DNA of 64,000 nucleotides from Nemania diffusa (GCA_038501195.1 JBBPUQ010000010.1:2974001-3038000); one strand, 5' to 3'. Positions 1 through 12,228 are shown, counted from the first letter of the stretch. Made by a program: numbers and translations. Notes: generated by a model not told the origin, from the letters alone.

Positions 1-522
1 ATTGCGGAAACCAAGAATAGGGTGAGTGAGACAACAATAATATGTCGTATTGGTCTTTGAATGTTAATTCGAATTAGTACTAGTGCTATGCCAATTTTGA
101 CGATCATGCAAGTGAGTACATAAGCCAACTGGCAAAGGTAGAAAAACTAGACCGTGTCACTACGATGCCCTTGATTTAGGATACAGCAGCTTACTTTAAT
201 AGCTTGGGTTGGATTATGCCATGGCTCAGGGGTTAAAACGCCATAACCATAGTGTAGAGCGACAAGCGTAAACGAAACGAAGATAATATAACCAATCTTG
301 GTAATGAAGTTAGTTGCATTCTCCGGATAAAATGAGAAAAAGAATACCTACAAGAGATAATGACAGAACGGCATCGTCGTAACCAAACGAGCCTTGAACT
401 CTAGCACGAGCGAAAGAGCGAAGTCCGAGGCCGATACTGTCGATAACGACAGCCGCAATGACTAGTGCCTTTAGAGACTCCGCAATCGCCATGGTGGTGT
501 GGTGGTGGCTTTTTGTTGTCAA
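1..522 (-). CDS. Pth11-like fungal rhodopsin-domain membrane protein, 3' end beyond window
   Basis: Partial gene. Exons 352-522, 195-296 and 1-128 join in phase 0; introns are 55 and 66 bp, with GTAGGT and GTAAGC donors and a CTAAC branch site in the first. The protein has a hydrophobic first helix (ALVIAAVVID), then an arginine-rich loop ending RVQGSFGYDDAVL, the arrangement typical of the fungal Pth11-like rhodopsin domain, then further membrane segments (GYIIFVSFTLVALHYGYG; IVKIGIALVLIRI). Family knowledge: these seven-helix proteins are putative plasma-membrane receptors; ligands are mostly unknown. Start may be the ATG at 522 or the in-frame ATG at 492, which drops a His-rich leader. At least four helices should lie outside the window. 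Confidence 0.75.
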
Positions 523-1578
523 GGGAAGAAAATCACAACAATGCTAGCTCAAGTCTGGGGCAGCGAGCCAGACTGTAATGGCGTGTTTAACAAAAGTCAA
601 AACAGAGCTCGTAGTAGGTGTTCTCATTGACATTTAAGCTTACCATGGCGGGCCAATGGGTTTTTAAAATATAATGCTATATATATAACTGCAATTCCGA
701 ACTAAACAGGTTGGAAAAAAATCAATCTTAAAAAAGGCTGTAGGGGCTATAAAGGCCTCACACCCCCCACGTACATTTATGATGCTTTATTTATACTTCT
801 TGCACCTATTCTATAATAGGCATATTATATGAGTACAAGCTAAAGTCTTAATTGAAGTTTGGGTTTGTTAAATGGGCGCTGATTCGACTAAATTACAACT
901 AACTTAAAAATGTAGTGTCTTAAAGAACAAGAGGTGTATTATTATCAAGCTATATATCTAACCAACCAGCTCTCACTTGGGGCCCACGTTGTCAAAAATT
1001 CAAAAGTGTTAAAATAGTATAACGCCAATGAGCTCCGCTATAATGCGACTCGATGGATGCCGCCTTAAGGGTAGGTCAACTGATATAGTGGATAGGAAGA
1101 GCCAATAAAGCCGATCTCTGGTTAGGAGTTAACTGTGTCTCTTACCATGTGGTATTGGGGGCTGTGACAAACCATTGTCCCCGGCATAATCCACCGAGTA
1201 CGACCATGTTGTAGTGGGCACGCATGGCCTGAATGTAAGCATGCTCTTAGTAGGCAGTTAGAAAATGCATGTCTGCCTCACGGCTACAACTAAGCCGGTA
1301 GCTAACGCAAGCAGTCCACATTACCTCACAGCCTGCTGTGAGGTATTTATGCCTAGCAAATTGCCGATTAGCTGCATGTCATAGGTTATTTTTAAAGTAA
1401 ACCCCATTACAAATACTTCACTAAATATAGTAGCTATTATATTGAAACGAAGCGCGCAATATACACACAACGCAATCTAGAGGACTGACCACGGCCATGA
1501 TAATCACTTCTAGAGATTTGAAGTAAAAACAGTAGTCTAGTAAAGCAATCGAAGTAATATTGGTGTAGCCCGTTCTCT
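523..1578. other. Intergenic, no gene seen
   Basis: Between the Pth11-like gene (start side) and the 3' end of the terpene synthase. AT-rich around 650-960. No reading frame with recognisable protein content was found on either strand. Confidence 0.5.
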
Positions 1579-2614
1579 TTACGCTTTGTACCGACGAGTC
1601 AATTTACTCCAAGCTACATTACCACTCATTTGGTACCCTAGCCCTTGAAAGTAGTTCTGTAATACTTTGTTCTCACGACTATCCGGCAACTCCTCCAGCT
1701 CCTCCAGCAGCTGCCGGTGCTTGTTCTCCCACTCGAGGCACATGCAATGCAACACTCGCTTCGATGATGCCGTTGACAAGCCTGTCTCAATTGAAAGGAT
1801 TGCCACACTGTTGCATAGGACGCTACCTTCCTCATCGCGTTTTGCTGTCAATTCCTCCTTTTCGAAGCTCCAGATATCGTTGGTGACGGCGATGTGCTTG
1901 CCGCAATTCACATCTGCCGGTTGGACAAGTGCTAGCTCGTGCGCTGTAAGTTTGATATCCAAACAGAATCTCATTAAAGCGCAGAGCAATCTGCATCCCC
2001 TATATTAGTTCTCATCGGCGGAGATTGGATAGGATCACCAACTAACGCCTGACCTATATCCTTGTCTCTATACTCAAGATACTGCATGAGGCTCATTGGC
2101 TGAGCTCGTCGGTCATCGGTTTGCGACCTCATGAAGATGAAAAGCGGTTCGACTACTCCCTCAGCCAGTTCTTTGTCATTAGATCTCATAGCCTCCCAGA
2201 GGTCATAAAACATGCTTTGGACTGGAATAGAGCGGTTTGGCGGTTTATCTCCGCGGACCAATGTCATAAGTTTTCCATTGTATGCTCTTCCTTCATCGAA
2301 AGACATTTCTTCGAGCACGTCTTCGCCGATATTAGTTATAAAACGTTCCCTTGATACCTCTGGTTCCCGTGTCTTAACTCACCATCAATGAGGAATAGGA
2401 TAGTAAGAAGGCGGCATGCAAAGTGTATTCTGTCGTCCCTCGCCTTCGGGAAGTACATGCAGGTACATCTTGAGAAACCTCCTCCAAGAAACCTTTCCCG
2501 ACTTTCGAGATCGGGGAAAGGCCAATGAGCTAGGAAGTACTCATTAGTTTCTCGTTCGACTATTTCTAGCCGAGGATGGCAAAGTAAAGGGAAGGTAGAC
2601 GAAGTATTCTCCAT
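1579..2614 (-). CDS. Class I terpene synthase (sesquiterpene cyclase type)
   Basis: Exons 2383-2614, 2047-2320 and 1579-1990 give 305 aa, normal for fungal class I cyclases. Intron 1 (62 bp, GTGAGT donor, CTAAT branch) splits the second Asp codon of the metal motif; splicing yields DDVLE at residues 77-81 (DDxxE). Intron 2 uses GC|GTTAGT and joins YRDKDIGQA to LLCALMRF, a conserved helix. The second Mg site NDIWSFEKE (NDxxSxxxE) is at about 206-214, and a C-terminal RRY near 302-303 fits the diphosphate sensor. Family knowledge: ionisation and cyclisation of farnesyl diphosphate is usual, but the product cannot be read from sequence. It is divergent from a P450 about 0.85 kb away, so the two probably form a terpene cluster. 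Confidence 0.88.
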
Positions 2615-3458
2615 CGTGTTATAGATTTCCTGTGAGGAGAGGTGTAAATCAGTACTTTGTAAATGAATTTGTCTCGTCAGTCGGTATTAGGAGCTACCAA
2701 CGCAGCTCGTTCAGAGCAATTGAACTTATAATATGTCTTATTTATACATGCTTAGTCCTGATCTGTTCCTTACAAATAGGGTGTCAAGGAGCACTGCCAA
2801 TAACTGAGGTGACATTCTCTTACTACCTTTTCACAAATGTGGTATTATCTCGCTAAATATTCCCGCTTAAAGTGGCAGTGAGTATGTTTTAATTTTTGCG
2901 GAAGCCTGACGCCATGTAGTCAGAGTTACAATCGGCGATGAAATATATTAAAGGATGCTTACCATTGAGATCGATTACAGTGCCTGCTTACCGAAGCAAT
3001 TGGCGGTCAACAACCCTGTCAGTCCCACAGGCGATCAGTTTATTTGTAGGCAATTAATCTATCTGCAGGCAATTAATCTATTTGCAGGCAATCCACCTAG
3101 GCACTGGTGGATCTGCAGTGATGTTGCGGCCGCGCGGTTGGCATAATGTAACCAGCAAGTCTGAGTAGAAGTCCTAGTATAGGTCTAGCTAAGAGAAAAG
3201 TAACTTAATTTATTAAAGAAACCCGACCAATGGTTGCGCATTCTGCGGCCTATCTTCGCTACTTTGTCCGAAAATGGACTGTCTAAGATAGTAATAAAAA
3301 TCTGCTGATGTAGCAAAGATCCCTTGGCGTTCCTTATATTAAGATAGGAATTACTTCCATTGACAAAAATTAAGATTAAAACAATTACATTATATTGTTG
3401 TTTTACTCCTTTTGTAGTTTCAGAAACTAATTAGTTCGAAGAATAAGACCTGGCTACG
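2615..3458. promoter_or_regulatory. Divergent promoter region of the terpene synthase/P450 pair
   Basis: About 0.85 kb lies between the two start codons. It contains a 19 bp tandem repeat (separate entry) and no convincing gene. Short open frames here lack any protein-family features. A shared bidirectional promoter is an inference from gene arrangement. Confidence 0.5.
3042..3098. repeat. 19 bp tandem repeat, three units
   Basis: Units at 3042-3060, 3061-3079 and 3080-3098 share the core TTTGCAGGCAATTAATCT with one or two changes; the third diverges after GGCAAT. It sits in the divergent promoter between terpene synthase and P450. Confidence 0.8.
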
Positions 3459-5291
3459 ATGATGTCTTTACATCTACAATCAGCTCTCGCCGACGTGTTA
3501 CAGACCAGGACCTTGGTAGTTCTACTGTTAACAGTGAGCTCTTTATCGTATGCGATCTAAAGCTGCGTAGTTGACTTATCGTGTTCAGGTATTCGGTCAT
3601 TGGATATATAGTGCAATCTATAACCTCTATTTCCATCCTCTCAGGAATGTCCCTGGCCCACGAATTTCAGCTATTAGTAACGTGAGTTCTCACGCCAATC
3701 CTCAAGTTATTTTAAGCTGACCATCTCAGATTCCCCATTGCTGGTGGTTTATGGGTGGTCGCCACCCATATAAGATGCTTGAGCTTCATACTAATTATGG
3801 TAAGTTCATCACCCTCTACTTTACTCTAGATGTTAAGATGCACCAGGCCGTGCTGTGCGTATTGCACCAGATGAGATTTCCTTCAATAGTGCCCAGTCCT
3901 GGAGGGACATCTACGGCGCCAGGCCAGGCCACGAGCCATTTGTCAAGGCTCACTTTTATAGTGGTGGCAGTTTCGCCGGGATAGGGACAACATCTATCAT
4001 TAGTGAACGGCGACCCGAAGTCCATAGACAAATGCGGAATTATCTTGCCGGCGCCTTCTCAGATCGTTCCATATTGGAACAAGAAGAAATCGTCGCAGCC
4101 TCAGTAAACTCTTTCATCCACGTAGTCGGAGTACGGGGTTCTCGAAAGGAGGGCTTTAACGTGTCGAAAACCCTACAGTCTCTTGCTTTTGATATCATTG
4201 GGGATTTATCTTTTGGTGAGACATTCGGTGCACTCCAGAGTGGTACGTATCAGAACGAACCAGACTTCGCCGCTTACCAACTCGCAGAAAATCCGCATCC
4301 TTGGATTTTCGTCTCACTCAATGCCATGACTCAGGGCGAGATTGTGGACATTCTTAATCGGTTCCCAATTCTTCAGAAAGTGGTACCTATCATAATGAGC
4401 AAAAAGTTGAAAGATCTCACTCGAGATACAAAAAAGAATGAGGAACTATCTTTGAAAGCCATCGAATCGTATGTCAGTCTAGATCAAGTTTAGCTAATCT
4501 TACCTAGCTGACGTTCTGCAGGAGAGTAAAACGCAGGACAGGACGCAAGGATTTCTTGACGCGGATACTCGAGGATCGAGACCCCAGTGTTGTGCCTGAT
4601 CACCAGATAGCTGCGCATGCCTCGGACTTTGTCATAGCTGGGAGCGACACAACTTCCACGACTTTGGCATCCCTGATCTTCTATCTGTTGAAGAACCCGA
4701 CAGTCATGTCTCGTCTGACCGATGAAATCCGAAATAGTTTTCAACTATACGAGGAGATCACATATAATTCAACAGCATCACTACAGTACCTGCGCGCAGC
4801 TCTTCTTGAAGTCATGCGCATATACCCGCCTGTCCCAATGGGGCTTCCGCGCGTTGTGCCTGAAGGCGGGGATGTTGTGGACGGAGTATTCTTACCAGGA
4901 GGTGTAAGTCGTTCAGCGCCGTCGAGACCCGAGTTGAGCGTTAATTTTTCGTCTATAGGTGACAGTTAGTACAAACCCTCTTGCTGCTTGTTTATCAGAG
5001 GCAAACTTCCAAAATCCATGGTCTTTCAAACCAGAAAGATGGATTCAAAAAGGTGAAGGTGATGACCGCGACTGTAGTCAACCGTTCTCACTTGGAACGC
5101 GTGCATGCATAGGTCGGAATCTCGCTTGGCTAAGTCTTCGTACAATCGCGGTCAAGCTCCTCTGGGTATATGATCTTGAGCTTGTGGATCCTTCGATGGA
5201 TTGGCATGGGGAGTCTAAAATGCACACGTTGTGGAGAAAGCCAGACCTAATTGTTCGAGCAAAAAATCGAGGGGTGGATATCCCTGTTTAA
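3459..5291 (+). CDS. Cytochrome P450 monooxygenase of the terpene cluster
   Basis: Six exons: 3462-3533, 3589-3681, 3730-3799, 3847-4468, 4522-4903, 4959-5291 (about 523 aa; an ATG at 3459 directly precedes the one used). All junction phases agree. The N-terminus has a membrane anchor (TLVVLLLTV) followed by IYNLYFHPLRNVPGP, the Pro-rich hinge of fungal microsomal P450s. Also seen are VRIAPDEISF, the I-helix AGSDTT at about 325-330, ExxR as EVMR at 382-385, PERW, and the haem loop FSLGTRACIG with the ligand Cys near 463. All key residues are present, so it should be active at the ER membrane, probably oxidising the product of the adjacent cyclase (inference from arrangement). Confidence 0.9.
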
Positions 5292-6461
5292 GCTAGTCGC
5301 CGGTTGTGAAATAGCGTATAATGTTAAATGTAAACCCTTGAATATAGGTTTATGGTTAAAGTCATAGCCGAACTATTGTTTACTGTGTAAACGGACAGTG
5401 CATAGAGAATATAGTATAGGGCATTTATTACGCTTTATAGCAAATATTTCGCTTTATTATTACTTAAAGCTAATAATTGCTATATAATGAATAATTTAAT
5501 TTAAATATAATATATATATTACATTAATAAAAAGTTTTGTTAATATATATTTTTTATTTAAATATAATTAATATAAAATTTTTATTATGTTTAATTTAAA
5601 TATGAGTTATTTTTAAGAGTAACTGTGTATAAGCTAGCTGTTTATATATGTAGTTGTTACGATTATCTGGTCACTAGTGAAGGTGATTAAAGAAGTTGTA
5701 TTGTATGTATAAAGAAGGTTGATTCATTGATAGCTAACTAGCTACAGGAGATACTGTTTATACTAGTCAAGGTGCGCTAGCAAGCTGTCAGGGTTGACTG
5801 TTTACTAGCTAAGATTGACACATATTTATCTCACCTGATCTAGTTCTAACAATAGTGCTATTGTTGGCATGTAGTGTGGTTATACTAGTATTATCTGACA
5901 GTTGAGCATTGGGTGCGCATCCGTTTGTTCACAGTTATAAAACAACTAAGCAACACTTAGTTATTCTAGTCTCCTTTTGTCTGATTGCCGGGATAGCTCA
6001 ACTGGTTCGGTGTTGGTTTGTGCTACGCTGTTATACACAGTTAATACTAAAGTTCTTCGTTTTTCCTAGTCCAGGTCGTCCTGTTTGCAATATTACAAAA
6101 CTACTAATAGGCATAGCTAATACTATGGGCCATCTGGGCAGGTGGAATCACAGCCTAGGCCATATTATAACTGGTCCGAATTGTATCAATTTGTATCAAT
6201 GCCTACATGGACCTTGAAGCCATAAATACGGCCTCCATACTACTCAATAAATTAGGGGCGTGGGGGGCGGGATAAGACCTACAATAAAAGGAAGAAAATA
6301 AACAAGAAAATGATTATGACAAAATTTTCCAGCTGTGAATACAGTCGCACGTCGAGTTGAGAGTGCCAGCCAACCCACCAATCAGAGAGCCAGATTGGAA
6401 AATATCGAACTTCTTGACCACGTAATAGCTAGCCTGCGGGTAGGACAAGACATCGCTCACG
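5292..6461. other. Intergenic, AT-rich, no gene seen
   Basis: 5450-5620 is nearly pure A/T. Around 5988-6020 there is a short stretch resembling a tRNA A-box region, but no paired stems follow it. Nothing else is supported. Confidence 0.5.
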
Positions 6462-8502
6462 CTATACTATGTAGTTGGCCTCGATCATCAAGTCTCCATT
6501 GTTGTTGAAAATCGGCTTCTCATACGACAATGACGCGTTGCCAGGAATCACAAACCGAGCCGTGGTATTGAGGTCCTTCTCCAAGTTTTTCTCGGCGTCG
6601 CCAAATGAGGCGTTCCGGAATTGTTGCACGAGGTTGTCCTGTAAGCCCTGGTTTCTAGCTTTGACGCCATCCAGCTGATTAAAGCCCGCAGTGTCGCTGC
6701 TGAACTTCAGTGGATCCGCCGTCACTTGGAAGGCTTGGGTTAGATCGGCGGGTAGATTGAGAGAAAGCTTTAAGCCGCCGTCGGTGGCTAAGATGGTGAT
6801 TTTGGTTTGCCAGGTGATTTGGACATGAATGCTGAATGTTCTCTGTCAGATTAAATCTGGTGAAAGATCAGATGGATAAGAATCTACGCACGTGTAATCG
6901 TATTCCCAATTCATGGGATAGGTGGTGCCAACCGACTGGCATACAATTTTGATGTCCGTAGTGCCGCTCGCATTGATATTGCTTTCTCCAGGCACGGTGC
7001 TCAGTGTGTTAGATGTGGTGCCTGAACCGCTAATGTCACTCATTGAATCCCTCTAATCCGCGACAGCAAGGCGCATACTTACAATCAATGTCAAGCTTAT
7101 TCCAGCCTCCACTACTCTTAAGCTCGTTGTGGTAAGATTGTTCACCATTTGAGGGAGCCCATGTCCAGGTCAAGGAATTGGGCGCAATTTCCTTCCACGC
7201 ATAAAAGCTGGGGTCGTTAGAATGGCTCCCAGACGCAATGGTCCATTGCTCTGCCAGTATGTCGGGAATGCTCGCACTGCCTACCCACGCGTACGTATAA
7301 ACATTGAAGAGAGACAACAGCTGGGAGGGAATGGTTCGAAAGAGGTAGCTATCCCAGAAGATGTCTCGATCGATGATAATCGTGCCGTTCATGCCCGGAG
7401 AGACGTAGTTTCCCGAATACTCTAGAATTCGGACATCTGGGAACGATCGATTCTTGGTCATTTGTAGATAGAGGAGCATGTTGTTTTCGCCGACCGCCCC
7501 AAGACCTTCACCCGGCTTTGTCTGATTGGGGACAATGTAGGGGTATGTCTGCAGCTTTAGAGACGTTGGGGGGAAAGATGGCGCCTCCTCGTTCACGGTC
7601 TCGGGCTTGGCCGTATGTAACGCGTAGGCCAGGGTGCGTTTCTGGCGGTCCTGCCACTTACTATCCGCACCTACGTACCACCTACCCAGGAGCACACCCA
7701 GATAGGTCTTATTGTCTTCGGATACGTCCGCCCCGTTGAAGGAGCTGTGTTCCCGGCTAGAGAAACAGTGTCAGAAAAGAACGCTCATCAAGCTAACAAA
7801 GGCACCAGGGGCATGGTCGCTGACTCAAAGGTGATGATACGATCGTCTGAATAAAAAAGTAAGGTTGTCAGCCTATTGATGTTCTTCCACAGACAGCGTC
7901 AAAAACTCTGCCGCCATACGTACTAGTGAAAGCGAAGAATAGGGAGCTGATTGAGAAGTCCCCAGGCTGACTAATCTGGTTGGAAACTTGCTTAAACTCT
8001 TCGGAGGTTGGATTAACCTCCTCCTTGTCGAAAGTGCAAGTCCAAGCCACGGTCCAATCGTCGACGTTGTAGTGTTCACCCCTATCGACAAGCAATAGGT
8101 ACATCGTTAGCCAAGCGATAAAATTGCTTAACTTGTTGGAGATGTTCAGACAGACCCAATCGTGAAATTGACCGTTCCGGACTCGAAGGTACAATAGTAC
8201 ATTGCTTCCACAGTCTCCTGCCCGGTAACATTTAGGGAAAGCTGACTGCTCTTCAGTGTTGCATCCAGAGCGCCGATTGCCTCGAGTTCAGCCTTGACTT
8301 CAGCTAGGTCCGGATACTTTTTCAACAGATCGAACATGGCATTGTTGATGGCCTTCTGTGACAGGGCGGTGATCTAATGCGAAGCTATAAGTCTCTCTTC
8401 AGTATTGGCGGGTGAGCCACGGTTTCCAAGTACCTCGTTAAATCTCCCTTTCCCACTCTCCAGCGAGGACTGCAGACGCTTGCTAACTTCGGTTTCACTC
8501 AT
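6462..8502 (-). CDS. P47-like (TULIP-type) protein, divergent partner A
   Basis: Seven exons: 8434-8502, 8156-8373, 7924-8081, 7798-7846, 7083-7756, 6888-7021, 6462-6842 (560 aa); all phases agree, though donors GTCTGT and GTTAGC are weaker. No signal peptide. An N-terminal helical part is followed by repeated Trp-containing beta segments: DDWTVAWTCTF, then GDFSISSLFFAF leading to FESATMP, then NNMLLYLQMTKNRSFP and MNGTIIIDRDIFWDS. This order of motifs resembles the P47/OrfX TULIP fold found beside bacterial insecticidal protein genes; the match is from memory of the family pattern and is not proven. An amphipathic C-terminal part (LNLPADLTQAFQV) closes the protein. It is divergent from the 802-aa gene at 9521. 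Function unknown. Confidence 0.6.
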
Positions 8503-9520
8503 GATGGGCGGTATAATTCTCGGATTAGGTTGAGATGGTGATGAGCGTCAGACTTCGCCCGACGGAAGATGCTGAAAGATCTATTATACAACCTGGGCAG
8601 TTCTTACCCCTCACTTAGCCGATGCAGCAATATTGCCAGCCGAACAGGAAAAAGGATCAACAACCTGAAGTTAGAGACAGCCAAGGTGGAGGCAGTGACC
8701 TATCGAGGATGTGTACAGTGGACATCGTGCTACACTACATGCATACAGCTAAATAGAGTTATATTGTGTGACGAGCGCTAATGTATAGGGCCTCAAACGT
8801 ATTCGTATGTTAATGATAATTCTCTGGGGTCTCGAGCTTCGGAGTGTCCTTGAGGAAAAAATCTACTATATTGGGATCTTCGGGGGACCGGACTCGTATT
8901 GATGCTCAGGCCTCGTGGGTGCCTAATCTACCGAATCCAGCTATGTTGGTCCTTCGTATGCTTGTTTGGCCCTCGAAGTCGTTACCACACTCATCCCAGC
9001 CAATCATCCTGATAGTGAGGGTGTTGTGCCCAAGTTTTGGGAGATGGGCGACGTTTTCTTATTTGTAAATGAACCTAAACTAGCGATTTGAGAAATTGTG
9101 GGGTTTGCTGATCAATTACTTAATGAATTAGGTTCAGGTTTATGCTGTCGCACGTGTAGATTACCCAAAGAGGTCTAGCGTAGACGGCCCGAGCCGTAAG
9201 ACATCTTTCTCTGCGCATCCCGCCCACATACATACATGATCTATTGTCTTGGAACGTTGCACGAGTGCGTTGGCCTGGCCATCCATCGGGGTATGTATGA
9301 ACATCCTGAGGCCTGCACGTCTGTATACTAGTCAGAGACCAATTGTGAATGATGATATATTTATGTCCCTAAACATGTCGAGCGATGCAACGCAATAACC
9401 TAATTAATACCAACTGGCCCCCTCGTTGGCCGTCCAGTTAACCCCGTTCGTATAAAGAATGGTCGTTTGCCCGGCTTCACATATGCGGGTATCCAATCTC
9501 CTCTGATAACCGACGCAATC
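8503..9520. promoter_or_regulatory. Divergent promoter region between partners A and B
   Basis: About 1.0 kb separates the two start codons. No coding signal was found. Coordinated expression is inferred only from the head-to-head layout. Confidence 0.45.
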
Positions 9521-12228
9521 ATGTCCACCACGTACGAACCCCAGCCGACTTGCCCAGCGGAGTGGCAGGATCAGTATGCACTCTCAACCGCGGTTGGTGC
9601 CGTGCCTGTGAAGGAGGATGCTGGAGACAAAGAACGGGTAAGTCTTGACATGCTTACTATCTGGTGTGATCGACCGAGTTGATGAGCAAGGTGCCGCATG
9701 GAATGTAGTACACTGGCTATCGGCGAGCAGTGTATCTCACCTCTACCCAACTCGTCGACTCCCTGGTCTACGACGTCATGTACGTCTACACCGATGTTCT
9801 TGCCTTTGACTCTCCGGAAACCATCCTGTCGCCTACGGTGGACAGTATGTTCGTACTGGCTGCGCGGGTCCTGACTGCCGATGCACCCGTGACCCTAAAG
9901 GTCCACCCTGCCTCCCGAACGGGCTGTGTGGTTCGTATCTACGCCTCTATCCTGGACCAGCCAGTGACGATACAGAGCCCCGATCCATCGCAAAGTGTCC
10001 GCTTGGAGCTAGGTCCGGAGACGAATCATGTCGGGGCGGTAGTCACTGTCGAGACGGACAGTATCAGTGTCGCGTACTATCAGCAGTACTTCGACAGCCC
10101 AGATGAGATTTTCCAGGCCACACTGGCGACGCAGTTGCGGGTCGCCCAAGCGCTGTTCTGGCAGAAGCCCTCTATTGCTATATCCTTGTGTGCGTACGGG
10201 GCTACCGCAACGGCGCACCCCGCTCTTTACCCGGCCCTCAATGCGCAGGCGGTCTCTCTGGGCCAGCAATTGGCCGCCCAGGCCATGACCGGCCCCGACA
10301 CTACATATGCCCCCGCCTTGACCATCAGCCAGTACCGGCAAACCGTGGAAGATTCCATCGATGCCCTAGAAGCGTTCGAGACGCAGTACGAGCGATTTCG
10401 GGATCAGAAGAGCAGTGTCGAAGATCAGAAGGCTGCCTGGCAGGCCATGCTCCAGCAGGCCATCAATCAACAAGCCCTGCGCGAACAGGCCCGGAATTCA
10501 GCTTCCGCCAAATACTCCGATGCCTGTGCCACTCGAGACAGCTGTCTAGATCGGGTCACGGCAAGCCAGGGCGAATTGGACGCCGCCCGCGAGGCGTTTC
10601 AAGACGGCCTTCTAGCCTGGGAGGAACAAGCCGTATTCAAGGGCGTGTTTGGCATTCTGAGTGGGATCATCCGTGAGTCTTGAACCCCTTCAATGCCTAA
10701 GATGCGCGCCGCTTCGTCTCTCTTTGCTAAGACGTCGGCCGCTGCTGGGTCTTAGAATTTGCCGCGCAGTTGTACCGTATCTCTACGACTTTCTCCGTGG
10801 ACGGTGTGGCACAAGCGATCAACACCGCAAAAGGGGTCATAGACCAGGTCAGATTAGCAGAGCAGACGGCGGCGCAAGAGGATCGGAAGATCTCCTCGGA
10901 TACTTTGCAACAACTCACGGAGTGCATGGGTCCACTGAAAACCTTGTACTTTTCCATGATGCTGATCGTCACGGCGGTCAAGGAATGCGAAACCGACCCG
11001 AATGCGGTGATTCCGCCCGTGGACGATATCTCCGGAACCAGCCAAGGTGATGCCGATGCCAAGCTGATCATCACGTTGGCTACATGGGATACCTGGACCG
11101 TTGAATCTGTCGCCCAGCTGGAGTTTGCGATCGCCCATGCCATCCGAGGGGCGGCAGGTTATCGGACGGCTCTGCAAAAGTATAGCATTAACGGGAAGGC
11201 GCTGGCTCAGGCGGAGGCACAGGCCACTAAGGCAGGACAGGAATACGTTCAGGCAGAGATGGCAGTAATCACATGTAAGGAGGATATCCATGAGCTCCAA
11301 GATCTAATCGGCAAGTATACTGGGGAAGCGGCGCAATACTCCGCAGCCGAAGCTAAGTTCTACGACGCTTATCTTTCTATGCAGACCTCGGTGGCGATCC
11401 AGATGCGTAACATGGCATGGGCATATAAGTACTGGGCCCTGGAAGACAGTCCCCTGGTGCTGGATTCTCAGAAGACCACGGCCCAGTTTCGCACTGACGT
11501 GTATCTCATTGATGACGCGATGAACATTGTCAACTCCAAGTATGACCGAATCCTGCAGTGTAAGTCTCTATACACGGTAAATAATCTACACCCTTTACAC
11601 CCAACCCACTAACAGATTGATCTCCAGTACTCACCCAAACGGTGTCATCTAGCGATGTAGGCTTTGCCTTTACTTCAATAAATTCAACCCAGCCCAAGTA
11701 TATCAATATAACTATGCTAACAAATCTCTACAGCTTCCATCCAACTTCGGCCCGTTGATCATCTCAGGCCTCCAGAGCGAGACCCACCGCGCCAGCTTCA
11801 CCCTCACCCCCAGCACAGACCCAGAAAGAGATCCAGGCTTCGCCAGCATCTTCACAGACGGGTCGCATTTCCGCGCGGCCGGCCTACAAGCCTATCTCCG
11901 GGGCGCGCGGCCCCGACCAGAGAACCTCCATAACGGGGTGTACCGCGTCGACCTGGATATCTCGACCTCGGGGCTGTACGCGGACATCCAAGATGGCAAG
12001 ATCTCCCACTTCACCCGCGGGCCGCAGAGCGCGCGGGTCTCCTACGACATGACTGCCAGCGGCGAGATTGGGGAGGTCCATATCGATGGGTCGTTCGGGG
12101 ACGAGGTACATGCGTATCCGACTGTTTTTACGCAGTGGACGATCCAGTTGTTGGACGGCGAGGAACTGGATTTGAGTGAGCTTACGTCAGTGGACTTGGT
12201 GTGGAGGGTCTATGCGAGGTTTGACTAG
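9521..12228 (+). CDS. Large helical protein with beta-rich C-terminus, divergent partner B
   Basis: Five exons: 9521-9637, 9709-10672, 10756-11559, 11628-11656, 11734-12228 (802 aa); all phases agree and the 29 bp fourth exon has clean borders. No signal peptide. Residues about 40-180 are beta-like. About 240-560 are dominated by long Ala/Gln/Glu-rich helices (DQKSSVEDQKAAWQAML; ALAQAEAQATKAGQEY) interrupted by the hydrophobic turn FKGVFGILSGII. The last 160 residues are again beta-rich (SGLQSETHRASFTL ... VDLVWRVYARFD), ending like a jelly-roll sheet. I do not recognise the family. The plan (helical bundle with one hydrophobic hairpin plus beta lobe) recalls alpha-pore-forming proteins, but this is inference from composition only. 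Confidence 0.65.

Noticed and set aside
1974..2060. Apparent frameshift between two conserved parts of the terpene synthase
   Set aside because: A GC|GTTAGT donor at 2047/2046 with the GATGCAG acceptor at 1991 keeps frame and restores the conserved helix, so the gene is intact.
2632..3146. Small plus-strand open frames between terpene synthase and P450
   Set aside because: No family features, low-complexity repeat content, and position in a divergent promoter.
5985..6090. tRNA-like sequence (GCCGGGATAGCTCAACTGG)
   Set aside because: Only the A-box half resembles a tRNA; no matching anticodon or T-arm stems and no acceptor pairing were found.
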